This document shows, in pieces, positions 7,783 through 17,649 of a stretch of DNA of 64,000 bases (positions are counted from its first letter, which is position 1; the number at the start of each line of letters is the position of its first letter). Made by a program: the position numbers and the translations under genes. Origin of the DNA: JAMXLO01 sp963726125. Its GTDB lineage: Bacteria; Pseudomonadota; Alphaproteobacteria; Acetobacterales; Acetobacteraceae. The DNA lies in NCBI GenBank assembly GCA_963726125.1, contig CAVSBG010000007.1, positions 1 through 64,000 of the forward strand, written 5' to 3'. A model generated the notes under the pieces. It saw nothing but the letters and a program-made list of their open reading frames with translations, did no database searches and had not been told where the DNA came from.

Positions 7783-9360
7783 ATGACCGCCGTCAAAGCA
7801 TTCGAGATTGTCCTGCTGCTACTCACAGCGGCCCTGCTGCTTGCGCTCGCGGCGCGGCGCCTGCGCATGCCCCCGGCGGTCGCCTTTGTCCTCGGCGGCA
7901 TGCTGCTCGCCGTGACACCGGGCGTTCAGGTCCTCGATCTCGATCCAGCGTTATATATGGCTATTTTCCTGCCCCCGTTGGTGCAGGTCAGTGCCTTCTT
8001 CACGGTGTGGCGCCAATTTCGTGCCAACCTCCGCCCGATCCTGCTGCTTGCCATCGGGCTGGTATTCTTCACCGCCTTTGCGGTTGGCTGGGCCGCCAAA
8101 ATGCTGCTGCCCGACATGCCGTGGGCCGCGGCATTCACTTTGGGAGCGATCATCTCGCCCACCGATACCGCGGTCATGGCCTCGGTGCTCGGGCGGCTGC
8201 ACATTCCGCATCGTCTCGCCACGATATTGGAAGGCGAGAGCCTGGTGAACGATGCGTCAGGTCTGGTGCTCTATCGAGTTGCCGCGGTGGCGGCGTTGAC
8301 CGGCCAGTTCAGTATCGCTCACGCCGCACTCGACTTCCTTCTGTTGTTCGCAGGAGGCATCGTGGTCGGTGCAATCTGTGGCTACGCCTTCATCTGGGCC
8401 TTGCGCAGATTGCATGATCCCAACCTGGAGATCGCGGCAAGTTTCCTGGTTGCCTGGGTGAGTTATCTGGGGGCCGAGGCTGTCGGCGTTTCCGGCGTGC
8501 TCGCGACGACGACCTGTGGCCTGATGATGGGCTGGTACCAGCACGAAACATTTTCCTCCAGCACCCGGATGCAGGCGACCGCCGTCTGGTCGGTCGCGAT
8601 CTTCGTACTGGAGGCATTGCTGTTCATCATGATCGGTTTGGCGTTGCGTGGCATATCGGAACGGTTCGATGGGCACGTGGTGACGACGTTGTTGCCACTG
8701 GCGTTTCTCATCGCACTTGGTGTTATCGCGGCGCGGATGCTCTGGGTGTTCCCGGCGACCTATCTGCCACGTTTGCTGATCCCTGCGCTTCGCCGGAAGG
8801 ATCCGTACCCACCAGCCACGTTCCCGCTGCTGATGGGTTGGGCTGGAATGCGCGGCGCTGTCAGCCTCGCCGCAGCATTGGCGCTGCCGGTTGATTTTCC
8901 CTACCGCGACCCGATTCTGCTGATTACCTTCACGGTCATCCTTGTCACGTTGCTGGTGCAGGGAAGCACGCTGAGCACTGTCATTCGCTTGCTGAAGCTC
9001 GCTGCACCTGCGGACGCGGAGGCTGCCCCGGCGTATGCACCGGTGCGGGCGGCGATCGCGGCCGTTGCGTTGCGTACGATTGAAGAGCGCACAACGGACC
9101 CTCTGGACGGACCGATCGCTGCCGATATGTTAAGCGAGTATCGCGACCGCGTCGGCTGGTTGGTTCGCGTCAACGAGAACAGCGCAGCGATACGCGCGGA
9201 ACGGACCGCACGGTTCGCAATTCGTCGCGATGCCCTCGCCGCCAGCCGGGCCGAATTGTTGCGTCTGCATCGAACCCGCCAGATCGAGGACGGCGCATTG
9301 CGCGTGCTCGAGGAGGAGCTGGATATTGAAGAACTCAAGCTGCGTCCCATCGCCGCATGA
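7783..9360 (+). CDS. Na+/H+ antiporter, CPA1/NhaP type
   Basis: The 525-residue protein has about twelve hydrophobic helices in residues 5-415. Family motifs are visible: ILEGESLVNDASGLVLY with the ion-binding Asn-Asp pair, ISPTDTAVMASVLGRLHIP in the preceding helix, and GWAGMRGAVSLAAALALP late in the domain. The last ~100 residues are soluble, rich in Glu/Arg and likely helical (RTRQIEDGALRVLEEELDIE), resembling the regulatory tail of this family. It would exchange Na+ (or K+) for H+ across the inner membrane. No partner gene is adjacent. A sodium extruder is noteworthy given the sodium-pumping decarboxylase at 38-42 kb, but no direct link is shown. Confidence 0.88.
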   Translation: MTAVKAFEIVLLLLTAALLLALAARRLRMPPAVAFVLGGMLLAVTPGVQVLDLDPALYMAIFLPPLVQVSAFFTVWRQFRANLRPILLLAIGLVFFTAFAVGWAAKMLLPDMPWAAAFTLGAIISPTDTAVMASVLGRLHIPHRLATILEGESLVNDASGLVLYRVAAVAALTGQFSIAHAALDFLLLFAGGIVVGAICGYAFIWALRRLHDPNLEIAASFLVAWVSYLGAEAVGVSGVLATTTCGLMMGWYQHETFSSSTRMQATAVWSVAIFVLEALLFIMIGLALRGISERFDGHVVTTLLPLAFLIALGVIAARMLWVFPATYLPRLLIPALRRKDPYPPATFPLLMGWAGMRGAVSLAAALALPVDFPYRDPILLITFTVILVTLLVQGSTLSTVIRLLKLAAPADAEAAPAYAPVRAAIAAVALRTIEERTTDPLDGPIAADMLSEYRDRVGWLVRVNENSAAIRAERTARFAIRRDALAASRAELLRLHRTRQIEDGALRVLEEELDIEELKLRPIAA

Positions 9361-9445
9361 CGTTTGATGCCGCCATTGCCTGGGTCGTGACCCAGCCAGG
9401 ACGGAAGGGGGTTGGAGGGCGTTGGCGGGGACGGCACGCTTGGCA

Positions 9446-10558
9446 TTACGCGAGCGGCAGCGGCTCCGGAACGGCGGCCGTGGTTGGGCGGGATGGGGTG
9501 ACACCAGCAATTGTGGCGTGGACATCACGCCACGTTGCGCACCGCCCACCAATTTCGGTGGTGAAGAAGTCGTAGATCTCGTCGAGCCAGCGCAGGAAAC
9601 GCTCCAGGTCTTCGGTATTCCGGACGTAGGGTGTGTTGCCGGGTGCCAGTGACGGCGTGTGGTAGGTCAGAACGAAAACCTTGTGCCCGTGCGCGTGCAT
9701 GTGGCGAAGCAGCCGCTTGGCTTCGGTGACGGTGATGCCTTCGGGCGTGAGCCTGATGCGTTCCATCAGACGCAGACGCGCCATTATCGAAGGAATGCCC
9801 AGCCGCTTGCTGGTCGGCGCGAACACGGCGCGGCGCACCAATTCGGGTGACCAGGCTGAGCTGCCAACGACCGCGGCGGTGCAGGGGATCTCGAGGATGC
9901 TGCGATCCTGATCGATCCAATAGGGCCTGGCTGAGATGGTGGTGAAATCCGGACCATCCTGCGCGGAAAAGTCCCAGTTCGCCATTACGCTGCTATCAAC
10001 CAGATAGCCAAGATGACGCAGCAGATCGCCGGTACGCGAACCGACGCCATAGCGGCCGGCACGATAGACCTGCGGACGCAGACCGAACACATCCTCGATT
10101 GTCCGCGTCAACGCCTGCAACTTGGCAAACTCCAACTCCAGCGGCAGGTTACCAGGATACGAGTTGAAGTTGTTCACCTCCTCGAGGAACGGCGGTGTGA
10201 CCCAGGGATGCAGATGGGCGCCTACATCACAGAGGCCGCCACGCAACAAGTCCAGCAATGGAGCGCGGCCCGCGTCCTGACTGACGACGGGGTAGTCCAC
10301 CAGATAGGTCGGGACGACGCCGTAGCGTTCGAACACGCGATGCGCCTTCGGCTGGCTCGCCATCGAGGTTACATCGGTTGCCGACCGGGTAAACGGCTTG
10401 TCCCAGTCGAATGCTTCCTCGGTGTCGAGCATCGTCATCAGCAACGGCTTGTCGAAATGCTCGAGCGTCGCCGGGATACGAAAGCCTGGACTCAGGATTG
10501 AACTCGAGCAGGGGATCTGGGACGTCTCGTCCATCAGAGCAGGGCGATACGTCGCCAT
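9446..10558 (-). CDS. Polysaccharide deacetylase (NodB-like)
   Basis: This 370-residue protein carries carbohydrate esterase 4-type motifs: LDTEEAFDW (Asp45 with the following Glu pair) and VGAHLHPW (His-x-His metal ligands, about residues 112-118). RAGRYGVG and VLTYHTPSL also match the WalW/NodB-like group. It would remove acetyl groups from an exopolysaccharide or a precursor. It starts 7 bases after the stop codon of the UDP-glucuronate decarboxylase gene on the same strand, so the two are very likely co-transcribed and concern the same glycan. No signal peptide is evident, which suggests cytosolic action or another export route. Confidence 0.82.
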   Translation of the reverse strand: MATYRPALMDETSQIPCSSSILSPGFRIPATLEHFDKPLLMTMLDTEEAFDWDKPFTRSATDVTSMASQPKAHRVFERYGVVPTYLVDYPVVSQDAGRAPLLDLLRGGLCDVGAHLHPWVTPPFLEEVNNFNSYPGNLPLELEFAKLQALTRTIEDVFGLRPQVYRAGRYGVGSRTGDLLRHLGYLVDSSVMANWDFSAQDGPDFTTISARPYWIDQDRSILEIPCTAAVVGSSAWSPELVRRAVFAPTSKRLGIPSIMARLRLMERIRLTPEGITVTEAKRLLRHMHAHGHKVFVLTYHTPSLAPGNTPYVRNTEDLERFLRWLDEIYDFFTTEIGGRCATWRDVHATIAGVTPSRPTTAAVPEPLPLA

Positions 10559-10565
10559 TGGGTCA

Positions 10566-11522
10566 TCACTGCTCGGTCATCAACTGTGCGAAATAGGCGA
10601 TCGTCTGGCCGAGCCCATCGTCCAAGCTGATCCGTGGCTCCCACGACAAATGCTGCTTTGCCATGGTGATGTCCGGGCAACGCTGCACTGGATCGTCTTG
10701 CGGCAACGGCCTGTGCACAATGCGGGAAGCGGAACCGGTCAACTGGATGATCCTCGCAGCCAGTTCGCTGACCGGGATTTCGTGCGGGTTACCGAGGTTC
10801 ATGGGTCCGGTGACGTCATCCTCGGTTGCCATCAGCCGTGTCAGTCCATCCACCAGATCGTCCACATAGCAAAATGCGCGGGTCTGGCTGCCATTGCCGT
10901 ACAGCGTGATCTCCTCGCCACGCAAGGCCTGGACAATGAAGTTGGAAACCACGCGGCCATCGTTCGGATGCATCCGCGGACCGTAGGTATTGAAGATGCG
11001 TGCGACCTTGATGCGCGTGCTGTGCTGACGGAGATAGTCGAAGAACAAAGTCTCGGCGCAACGCTTGCCCTCGTCGTAGCAGGCCCTGGGCCCGAGGGGG
11101 TTTACGTTGCCCCGGTAGTCCTCGGTCTGCGGATGCACCGATGGGTCACCGTAGACTTCACTGGTGGACGCCTGCAGGATCTTGGCGCCGACCCGCTTGG
11201 CGAGCCCCAGCATGTTGATCGCGCCGATGACGCTGGTCTTCGTGGTCTGCACCGGGTCGAACTGGTAGTGGACCGGCGAGGCAGGGCAGGCGAGGTTGTA
11301 GATCTCGTCGACCTCGACGTACAGCGGAAAGGTGACGTCGTGCCGCATCGCCTCGAAATGCGGATTGCTGTGCAGGTGGGCGATATTGTCCTTGCGGCCG
11401 GTGAAGTAGTTGTCGACGCACAGCACGTCATTGCCCTGCGCCAGCAGGTGGCCGCAGAGATGTGAACCGAGGAAACCAGCGCCCCCGGTCACCAGAACGC
11501 GCTTGCGGGTCAGGCTTGGCAT
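10566..11522 (-). CDS. UDP-glucuronic acid decarboxylase (UDP-xylose synthase)
   Basis: The 318-residue protein is an extended SDR. It has the NAD-binding VTGGAGFLGSHL (Gly13-x-x-Gly16-x-x-Gly19), the STSEVYGDP active-site segment at 120-127, and Tyr149/Lys153 in CYDEGKRCAE. RIFNTYGPRMHPNDGRVV and FCYVDDLVDG are typical of UXS enzymes, which oxidise, decarboxylate and re-reduce UDP-glucuronate to UDP-xylose. It is the first gene of a two-gene operon with the downstream deacetylase, pointing to a xylose-containing surface polysaccharide. It is unlikely to be a simple UDP-glucose epimerase because the decarboxylase signatures are strong. Confidence 0.9.
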   Translation of the reverse strand: MPSLTRKRVLVTGGAGFLGSHLCGHLLAQGNDVLCVDNYFTGRKDNIAHLHSNPHFEAMRHDVTFPLYVEVDEIYNLACPASPVHYQFDPVQTTKTSVIGAINMLGLAKRVGAKILQASTSEVYGDPSVHPQTEDYRGNVNPLGPRACYDEGKRCAETLFFDYLRQHSTRIKVARIFNTYGPRMHPNDGRVVSNFIVQALRGEEITLYGNGSQTRAFCYVDDLVDGLTRLMATEDDVTGPMNLGNPHEIPVSELAARIIQLTGSASRIVHRPLPQDDPVQRCPDITMAKQHLSWEPRISLDDGLGQTIAYFAQLMTEQ

Positions 11523-11715
11523 ACGGACCTGTCAATCATGGGCCTATCCATTAATGGGGATGTGCTCGCGCACGGTAGTGCGGTGCCGCATCCATTTCGC
11601 CAGTGCGCTTTTCGAGGCACCACACTTATCTCCGACATGACCCCACAGATAGCCGATATGGTCAGAGCGTTGAAACAAATTCTGGACGAGCGGGCGGGGA
11701 GTTCGCAGGCCTGGA

Positions 11716-12474
11716 TCAGCCACCGCCGAAGCAAGTCGCGCGGTCGGCTGGCGCGCCGAACTCACGTGGCCGCAGCCCAGCGTGCAGCCAGGTGATCAGC
11801 GAATAAATGTCGTAGACCGGCAGCCCGAGGACCTCCTGCAGCGCGAACGCGTACGGAGGCATGTTGGTGCACTCGAGCACGATCGCGCCGATAGCGGGGT
11901 TGCGCGATACCAGCGCACGTCCCGCGTCCAGGATGTCCGCGGCGGCCAGACCCACGTCCATGTCCTGCTTCTCGCCACGGATGAGCACGCGGAAGAACTC
12001 GCGGCCGTGTTCCGTGCCGACGAACGGGGTATCGGCAGGCACGCCGGCGGCGGCGAGATGGCGCGGGCTCAGCGAACCGGCGGACACCGTGATGACGCCG
12101 ACGCGCTGCCCCGGTGGCAGCATCGCCTGCACCCACGGGACCTGGATCAGCGCGCTGGTGGCCACTGGTACCCGGACATGCGCTGCGAGTTCGGCCTGGA
12201 ACAGCGACAGGAAGCCGCAGTTGGTGGTGATCGCCTCCGCACCGTCGGCCACCAGTTCGGCCGCAGCCGCCAGGAAATCGTCGAGCAGGCCGGCGGCGGC
12301 ATTCAGCACCACTCGTTCCGGCGTCGCCCCGCGGACCACGCGGTAGAGCACCGGGAACGGCCAGGTCGTGGCGTTGCCCATGTCGCCGGGGATGCGCGGA
12401 AATCGCGCCTCCAGCATGAGAATTCCTAGCGGGGCGCCGTACAGTGCCTTGCCGCCCCTGGCGATGATCTGCAT
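11716..12474 (-). CDS. Aspartate/glutamate racemase family protein
   Basis: The roughly 252-residue product has the two opposed cysteines expected in the Asp/Glu/hydantoin racemase superfamily: AITTNCGFLS in the first half and VLECTNMPPYA in the second. The start at 12474 (MQIIARGG) is preferred to an ATG six codons upstream, which lacks room for a ribosome site. It diverges from the RraA-like gene and stands at the edge of a catabolic block (aldolase, amidohydrolase, ABC ATPases). Related enzymes include maleate isomerase and arylmalonate decarboxylase as well as racemases, so the reaction is open. Confidence 0.8.
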   Translation of the reverse strand: MQIIARGGKALYGAPLGILMLEARFPRIPGDMGNATTWPFPVLYRVVRGATPERVVLNAAAGLLDDFLAAAAELVADGAEAITTNCGFLSLFQAELAAHVRVPVATSALIQVPWVQAMLPPGQRVGVITVSAGSLSPRHLAAAGVPADTPFVGTEHGREFFRVLIRGEKQDMDVGLAAADILDAGRALVSRNPAIGAIVLECTNMPPYAFALQEVLGLPVYDIYSLITWLHAGLRPREFGAPADRATCFGGG

Positions 12475-12512
12475 TCTGCCACCATGCCTCAACCGGACGA
12501 CAGGAGGAAGTG

Positions 12513-13208
12513 ATGGCGGAACGCCCGTTCACTCAGGCTGATCTCGACGCATTGGCGGAGTGGGACACCCCGACCATCTGCAATGGGCTGGAAATCACCA
12601 ACCCGGAGCGTAGGCGCTTCGGCTATACGGTGGAGCCGATGGTCTGCCTGTATCCCAAGGCGAAGCCGATCGTGGGGCTGGCGCGCGTCGGCATGATCCG
12701 CTCGACCGAGGCGCCGCGAGGCACGGTGACGGACCGGGCGGACTGGTACGAATATGTCGCCGCCACTGATATCCCGACCATTGCGGTGATCCAGGACATC
12801 GACGGTCAGCCCGGGTACGGCGCCTATTGGGGCGAGGTGCAGTCCAACCTGCACAAGGCGCTCGGCTCCATCGGCTGCGTCACCAACGGCTCCTTCCGCG
12901 ATCTCGACATGTGGGCCGAGGGCTATCAGATGGTCGGCGGACGCGTCGGTCCCAGCCATGCGCACGTCCACATGGTCACGTTCGGCCAGCCGGTGAACAT
13001 CTTCGGCATGCAGGTTGGCCACGACGACGTGATCCACGCCGACTTCCACGGCGCGGTGGTGGTGCCCGCCGATTCGGTGAAGAAGCTGCCGGCGGCGATC
13101 GACCTGATCTCCCGCCGCGAGAAGGTTATTCTCGACTTCTGCAAGTCACCCGACTTCACCGCGGCCAAGCTGCGTGACGTGCTGAAGCGGTCGTCGGAGA
13201 TCCACTGA
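12513..13208 (+). CDS. RraA-like / dimethylmenaquinone methyltransferase-fold family protein
   Basis: The 231-residue protein belongs to the RraA-like family, whose members include 4-carboxy-4-hydroxy-2-oxoadipate aldolase and RNase E inhibitors. The conserved core DTPTICNGL, GVGLARVG-like and GCVTNGSFRDLD is clear; the last corresponds to the metal-site segment containing Arg-Asp. AGGAGG at 12502-12507 lies 5 bases before the ATG at 12513 and decides against the GTG three bases earlier. It sits directly before a class II aldolase, so an aldolase-like catabolic role is more likely than RNase E regulation. Confidence 0.82.
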   Translation: MAERPFTQADLDALAEWDTPTICNGLEITNPERRRFGYTVEPMVCLYPKAKPIVGLARVGMIRSTEAPRGTVTDRADWYEYVAATDIPTIAVIQDIDGQPGYGAYWGEVQSNLHKALGSIGCVTNGSFRDLDMWAEGYQMVGGRVGPSHAHVHMVTFGQPVNIFGMQVGHDDVIHADFHGAVVVPADSVKKLPAAIDLISRREKVILDFCKSPDFTAAKLRDVLKRSSEIH

Positions 13209-13244
13209 GCGGTTCGCCGGCTGGCAGTTGATGAGGGGTAAGTT

Positions 13245-14018
13245 ATGAACGTTGCCACGCGGCCGCACATGCTCGCCGGCATATCCGAGGAGGAATGGCA
13301 GATCCGCTGCGATCTGGCGGCGCTCTATCGGCTGGTCGCGCATCATCGCTGGACGGACTTCGTCTATACGCATCTGAGCGCGCGACTGCCGGGTCCGGAA
13401 CATCATTTCCTGATCAACCAGTTCGGCGTGCTGTTCCACGAGATGCGTGCCTCGGACCTGGTGAAGATCGACCTGCACGGCAACGTGGTGGAAGACGGCG
13501 GGCAAAGCCGTCGCGTGAATGCGGCCGGCTTCACGATCCACTCGGCGGTTCACATGGCGCGGCCGGACCTGATGTGCGTCGTGCATACGCACACCCAGGC
13601 AGGGATTGCCGTGTCGGCGATGCAGGAGGGGCTGCTGCCGATATCGCAGCACGCGCTGAAGTTCTACGGGCGGCTGGCCTATCACGGCTACGAAGGCATC
13701 GCGCTCGACATCGACGAGCGTGATCGGCTGGTACGTGATCTTGGCGCGCACAAGGCGATGATTCTGCGCAATCATGGGTTGTTGGTGGGGGGCACTTCGA
13801 TCGCCGATGCGTTCCACATGATCTACATGCTGGAACGCGCCTGTGCCGCGCAGGTGGCGGCGATGTCGGGCGGACGCCAGCTGGTGTACCCGCCGGAGGA
13901 GGTCTGTCGTCACACCGCCGAACAGTTCCGTTTGCAGGAGAACGACGCGCATTACTCGTGGATGTGGCCGTCCGCGCTGCGGATGATCGAGAACGACAAG
14001 CCGGATTATCGCAGCTGA
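13245..14018 (+). CDS. Class II aldolase/adducin family protein
   Basis: The 257-residue protein has the class II aldolase zinc site: VVHTHTQAG (two His) and a later His in ILRNHGLLVGG. It also has FVYTHLSARLPG near the N-terminus, typical of the aldolase/epimerase fold. Relatives cleave sugar phosphates (fuculose-1-phosphate) or act on other hydroxy-acids. GAGGGG at 13233-13238 precedes the ATG by 6 bases. It follows the RraA-like gene by 36 bases, and its stop overlaps the beginning of the amidohydrolase frame, so the three genes look co-transcribed. Confidence 0.85.
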   Translation: MNVATRPHMLAGISEEEWQIRCDLAALYRLVAHHRWTDFVYTHLSARLPGPEHHFLINQFGVLFHEMRASDLVKIDLHGNVVEDGGQSRRVNAAGFTIHSAVHMARPDLMCVVHTHTQAGIAVSAMQEGLLPISQHALKFYGRLAYHGYEGIALDIDERDRLVRDLGAHKAMILRNHGLLVGGTSIADAFHMIYMLERACAAQVAAMSGGRQLVYPPEEVCRHTAEQFRLQENDAHYSWMWPSALRMIENDKPDYRS

Positions 14019-15451
14019 CCACGACGCTTATCCGCAACGCCGACATGGTGGTCGCGTGGGACGCGGCCGCGAAGTCGCACGTCTACATGCCGGGAGCGGA
14101 TGTCGCGTTCGAGGGCGGCGTGCTGCGGTTCGTCGGACGCGGCTACGACGGCGTCGGCGGACGAGGTGATTTCCGGGTACTGGCATGATGGTGATGCCGG
14201 GGCTGGTCAACATCCACTCGCATCCGTCCAGCGAACCGATGAACAAGGGGCTGATCGATGAAATCGGTTCGCCCGGGTTTTATAATTCGTCGCTGTATGA
14301 GTACCTGCCGATCTTCCGCGCCGATGCGGAGGCGGTGCCGCATTGCGTGCGTGTGGCGCTTTCCGAACTGTTGCTGTCGGGCGTGACGACGCTGGCCGAT
14401 CTGTCGATGGCGCATCCAGGGTGGCTGGACCTGCTGGCGGAAGCGGGCATGCGGGTTTGCATCGCACCGATGTTCCGGTCGGGACGTTGGTACACGAAGA
14501 ACGGCCATATGGTGGAATACGCCTGGGACGAGGCGGCGGGCGAGAAGGCGATGGCGCGAGGCGCTGTCGCTGATCGAGCGCGCCGAGCAGCATCCGTCGG
14601 GACGGTTGTTCGGCATGGTGGTGCCGGCGCAGATCGATACCTGCACCGAGGGTCTGCTGCGCGACTCGTTCAGCGAGGCCAAGGCGCGCGGCGTGTCGTG
14701 GCAGATCCACGCGGCGCAATCGGTCAGCGAGTTCCATGAGATCACACGGCGACATGGATTTACGCCGATCGGCTGGCTGGATCATCTTGGGCTGCTGTCC
14801 GAGCGGTCGATCATCGGGCATGGCATTTTCCTGGACGATCATCCGTCGACGCGCTGGCACACCGATACGGATGTGAAGCGGCTGGCGGAAACCGGCACGA
14901 CGGTGGCGCATTGCCCGACCGTGTTCGCTCGGCGGGGGATCACGCTGAAGGATTTCGGCCGCTATCGGCGGGCGGGCGTGAACATGGGGGTCGGGACTGA
15001 CACGTATCCACACAACATGCTCGACGAGTTGCGGCTGGTTGCGTATCTGGCGCGCACGCAGGCAGGCAATCCGCGCACGTTGAATTCGACCGACCTATTC
15101 GACGCGGCGACGATCGGCGGGGCTCGGGCGCTGGGGCGGGATGACATTGGGCGGCTCGCGCCTGGGTGCCGTGCGGACCTGGTGATGGTCGATATCACGC
15201 ATCCGATGATGCGCCCGACGCACGATCCGGTGCGCAGCCTGATCTATGCCGCGGGCGATCGCGCGGTGCGGAATGTGTACGTTGACGGGCGGCAGGTGGT
15301 TGAGGATGGCCGGGTGCTGACGATGGATTATCCCGCGGCTGCCGCTGCGCTGCATGAGGCGCAGCAACGGATCAAGGGCAACGTGCCGAAGCTGGATTGG
15401 GAGCACCGCACGGCGGAGCAGATTTCGCCGATGACGTTCCGCACTGCATGA
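14015..15451 (+). pseudogene. Amidohydrolase (cytosine deaminase/atrazine hydrolase-like), frameshifted
   Basis: Three collinear pieces make one metal-dependent amidohydrolase of about 478 residues. Piece one starts LTTTLIRNADMVVAWDAAA. Piece two contains the metal-binding VMPGLVNIHSHP. Piece three contains IIGHGIFLDDH, THCP-like VAHCPTVFAR and GVGTDTYPHNM, ending near 15451. Frame changes fall at about 14155-14185 (before GTGMMVMPG) and about 14555-14565 (between EKAMA and EALSLIERAEQ). Everything else is intact and conserved, so the damage is recent or due to sequence error. The start is non-ATG (CTG at 14015, overlapping the aldolase stop) unless the ATG at 14045 is used. It would act on a nitrogen heterocycle or amide imported by the neighbouring transporter. 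Confidence 0.75.
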
Positions 15452-15469
15452 GTGGATCAGCACACTCCC

Positions 15470-15541
15470 CCTCCCCGCGGGAGGGGGCGAGGGTCCGGGA
15501 GAACCACGGCCCCCCACCCCAACCCTCCCCGGGGAGGGATT
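15470..15541 (+). repeat. C/G-run palindromic repeat
   Basis: A CCCTCCCCGCGGGAGGGGG palindrome is followed by GCGAGGGTCCGGG and a second arm ending CCCTCCCCGGGGAGGG. The last purine run provides a Shine-Dalgarno-like GGGGAGGG 9 bases before the ATG of the next gene. A related element precedes coaBC at 24528-24566. The pattern is seen directly; the role is inferred. Confidence 0.65.
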
Positions 15542-15547
15542 CGGCGC

Positions 15548-16531
15548 ATGACCCCGCTGCTCTCCATCTCCGGGCTTCGCACGGTGTTCCGCACTGCCGG
15601 CGGCGATGTTGCCGCGGTCGACGGCGTGGATCTCGCCGTGGCGCGAGGCCGCACCCTCGGCATTGTCGGCGAGAGCGGCTGCGGCAAGTCGGTGCTGTCG
15701 CTGTCGGTGATGCGCCTGGTGCCATCGCCTGGGCGCGTCGCCGCGGGCCAGATCATGTTCGACGGGCAGAACCTGCTCGATCTTCCGATGGCGCGGATGC
15801 GCAACATCCGCGGCAATCGCATCGCGATGATCTTCCAGGAGCCGATGACCAGCCTGAACCCGGTGTTCACCGTCGGCGACCAGATCACCGAGGCGATGCG
15901 CGCGCACGACCGCACTGCCTCGGGCGCCGCGCTGCGCAGCCGCGCGATCGAGGCACTGCAACGCGTGCGCATCCCAGTGCCGGCACGCCGCTTCGACGAA
16001 TACCCGCACCAGATGTCCGGCGGCATGCGGCAGCGCGTGATGATCGCCATGGCGCTCGCCTGCGAACCGGACCTGCTGATCGCCGACGAACCCACCACCG
16101 CGCTCGACGTTACCGTGCAGGCGCAGATCCTCGACCTGCTGCGCGAACTGCAACAACAGACCGGTATGGCGATCATCCTGATCACGCACGATCTTGGTAT
16201 CGTCGCCGAAATGGCCAACGAGGTCGCGGTGATGTATGCCGGCCGCGTGGTCGAACGTGCTGCCGGGGTGGACATCTTCGACGACCCGCAGCATCCCTAC
16301 ACATTGGGGCTGCTCGGCAGCATCCCGAAGATCGATGAAACGCGCGACCGCCTGCTGGCAATCGAGGGCACGGTCCCTGCCCCGTTCGACCTGCCCTCGG
16401 GCTGCCGTTTCCATCCGCGCTGCGTGTTCTCCACCGCGGCCTGCGCGATGGAGGATCCGCCACTGCGCCTGCTCGCCGAAGGTCACAGCGCCGCCTGCAT
16501 CCACGCGCCGGTGGAGGTCGAAGTCTCGTGA
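15548..16531 (+). CDS. ABC transporter ATP-binding protein, OppD/DppD type
   Basis: The 327-residue ATPase has Walker A GESGCGKS (41-48), Q-loop FQEPMTSLNP, signature MSGGMRQR and Walker B LLIADEPTTALD. The C-terminal oligopeptide-type extension contains SGCRFHPRC with clustered cysteines. Such subunits pair with an OppF partner to power import of peptides, nickel or other small solutes. The start at 15548 is preceded by a GC-rich repeat that supplies the ribosome site. The stop overlaps the next gene by four bases (GTGA), so the pair is translationally coupled. No permease or binding-protein gene lies in this window. Confidence 0.9.
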   Translation: MTPLLSISGLRTVFRTAGGDVAAVDGVDLAVARGRTLGIVGESGCGKSVLSLSVMRLVPSPGRVAAGQIMFDGQNLLDLPMARMRNIRGNRIAMIFQEPMTSLNPVFTVGDQITEAMRAHDRTASGAALRSRAIEALQRVRIPVPARRFDEYPHQMSGGMRQRVMIAMALACEPDLLIADEPTTALDVTVQAQILDLLRELQQQTGMAIILITHDLGIVAEMANEVAVMYAGRVVERAAGVDIFDDPQHPYTLGLLGSIPKIDETRDRLLAIEGTVPAPFDLPSGCRFHPRCVFSTAACAMEDPPLRLLAEGHSAACIHAPVEVEVS

Positions 16532-17610
16532 GCGTCCTGCTCGAAGTTGAAGACCTGGTCAGGCACTTCAGCGTCCGCAGCGGCTTGGTGCTGGGCAAGA
16601 CCGTCGGCGTCGTGCGCGCGGTCGACGGCATCTCGTTCACGTTGAACCGCGGCGAAACGCTTGCGCTGGTTGGCGAGTCCGGATGCGGCAAATCCACCAC
16701 CGCGCGCCTTGTGCTGCGGTTGATCGATCCGACCTCGGGCACGATCCGTTTCGAGGGCATGGACATCAGCAGTCTTGGCGGCGAACCGCTGCGCAAACTG
16801 CGCCGGCGCATGCAGATCGTGTTCCAGGACCCGTTCGCCTCGCTGAACCCGCGCATGACGGTTGGCGAGACGCTGGAAGAACCGCTGATCGTGCACGACA
16901 TCGGCGACCGCACTGCGCGACGCGCCCGGGTGAACCAACTGCTCGGTCTGGTTGGGCTCGCGGCGTACCACGCGCAACGCTATCCGCACGAATTCTCCGG
17001 TGGGCAACGTCAACGCATCGGCATCGCGCGCGCTCTCGCGGTGGAACCATCACTGGTGGTTTGCGACGAACCGGTTTCCGCGCTGGACGTATCGATACAG
17101 GCGCAGGTGGTGAACCTGCTGAAGGATCTGCAGGGGCGACTGGGTCTGTCGTATCTGTTCATCGCGCACGACCTGGCCGTGGTGAAGCACATGGCCGACC
17201 GCGTGGCGGTGATGTACCTGGGGCAGATTGTCGAGATCGCGCCGAAGGATGCGCTGTTCTCGGAACCCCGCCATCCGTACACGCGCACGCTGATGACGGC
17301 GATCCCACGGCCCGACCCGCATCGCCACGGTGCGCGGCAACTTCCCGGCGGCGACGTGCCAAGCCCGATGAACCCGCCGTCCGGCTGCCGTTTCCACACG
17401 CGCTGCCCGTTCGTCATCGACCGATGCCGTGACGAAATGCCGGCGTTGCGCAAATGGAGCGACGGCCATTTCACCGCGTGTCATCGCGCGGAGGAACTGC
17501 CGCCGGTGGGGGAAGTGATCGAGCCCGGGCACGTGGCACCGATGGCGGCGAAGCGTTTGGCGCTGTATGCGAAGCGGCGCGCGGAGGCTGGCGCCACGGC
17601 TGGTCAGTGA
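16528..17610 (+). CDS. ABC transporter ATP-binding protein, OppF/DppF type
   Basis: The 360-residue ATPase has Walker A GESGCGKST (49-57), Q-loop FQDPFASLNPRM, signature FSGGQRQRIGIARAL and Walker B VCDEPVSALDVS. The Opp-type tail SGCRFHTRC is also present. It starts at a GTG that overlaps the OppD-like stop. With that gene it forms the motor pair of a peptide/solute importer. Co-location with an amidohydrolase, an aldolase, an RraA-like protein and a racemase suggests import of a nitrogenous or peptide-like catabolic substrate. The permeases must be elsewhere, which is unusual because Opp systems are normally a single operon. Confidence 0.9.
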   Translation: MSVLLEVEDLVRHFSVRSGLVLGKTVGVVRAVDGISFTLNRGETLALVGESGCGKSTTARLVLRLIDPTSGTIRFEGMDISSLGGEPLRKLRRRMQIVFQDPFASLNPRMTVGETLEEPLIVHDIGDRTARRARVNQLLGLVGLAAYHAQRYPHEFSGGQRQRIGIARALAVEPSLVVCDEPVSALDVSIQAQVVNLLKDLQGRLGLSYLFIAHDLAVVKHMADRVAVMYLGQIVEIAPKDALFSEPRHPYTRTLMTAIPRPDPHRHGARQLPGGDVPSPMNPPSGCRFHTRCPFVIDRCRDEMPALRKWSDGHFTACHRAEELPPVGEVIEPGHVAPMAAKRLALYAKRRAEAGATAGQ

Positions 17611-17649
17611 TCGACGCGCGCGGATGGACGCTGCGATGTTCGGCGATTT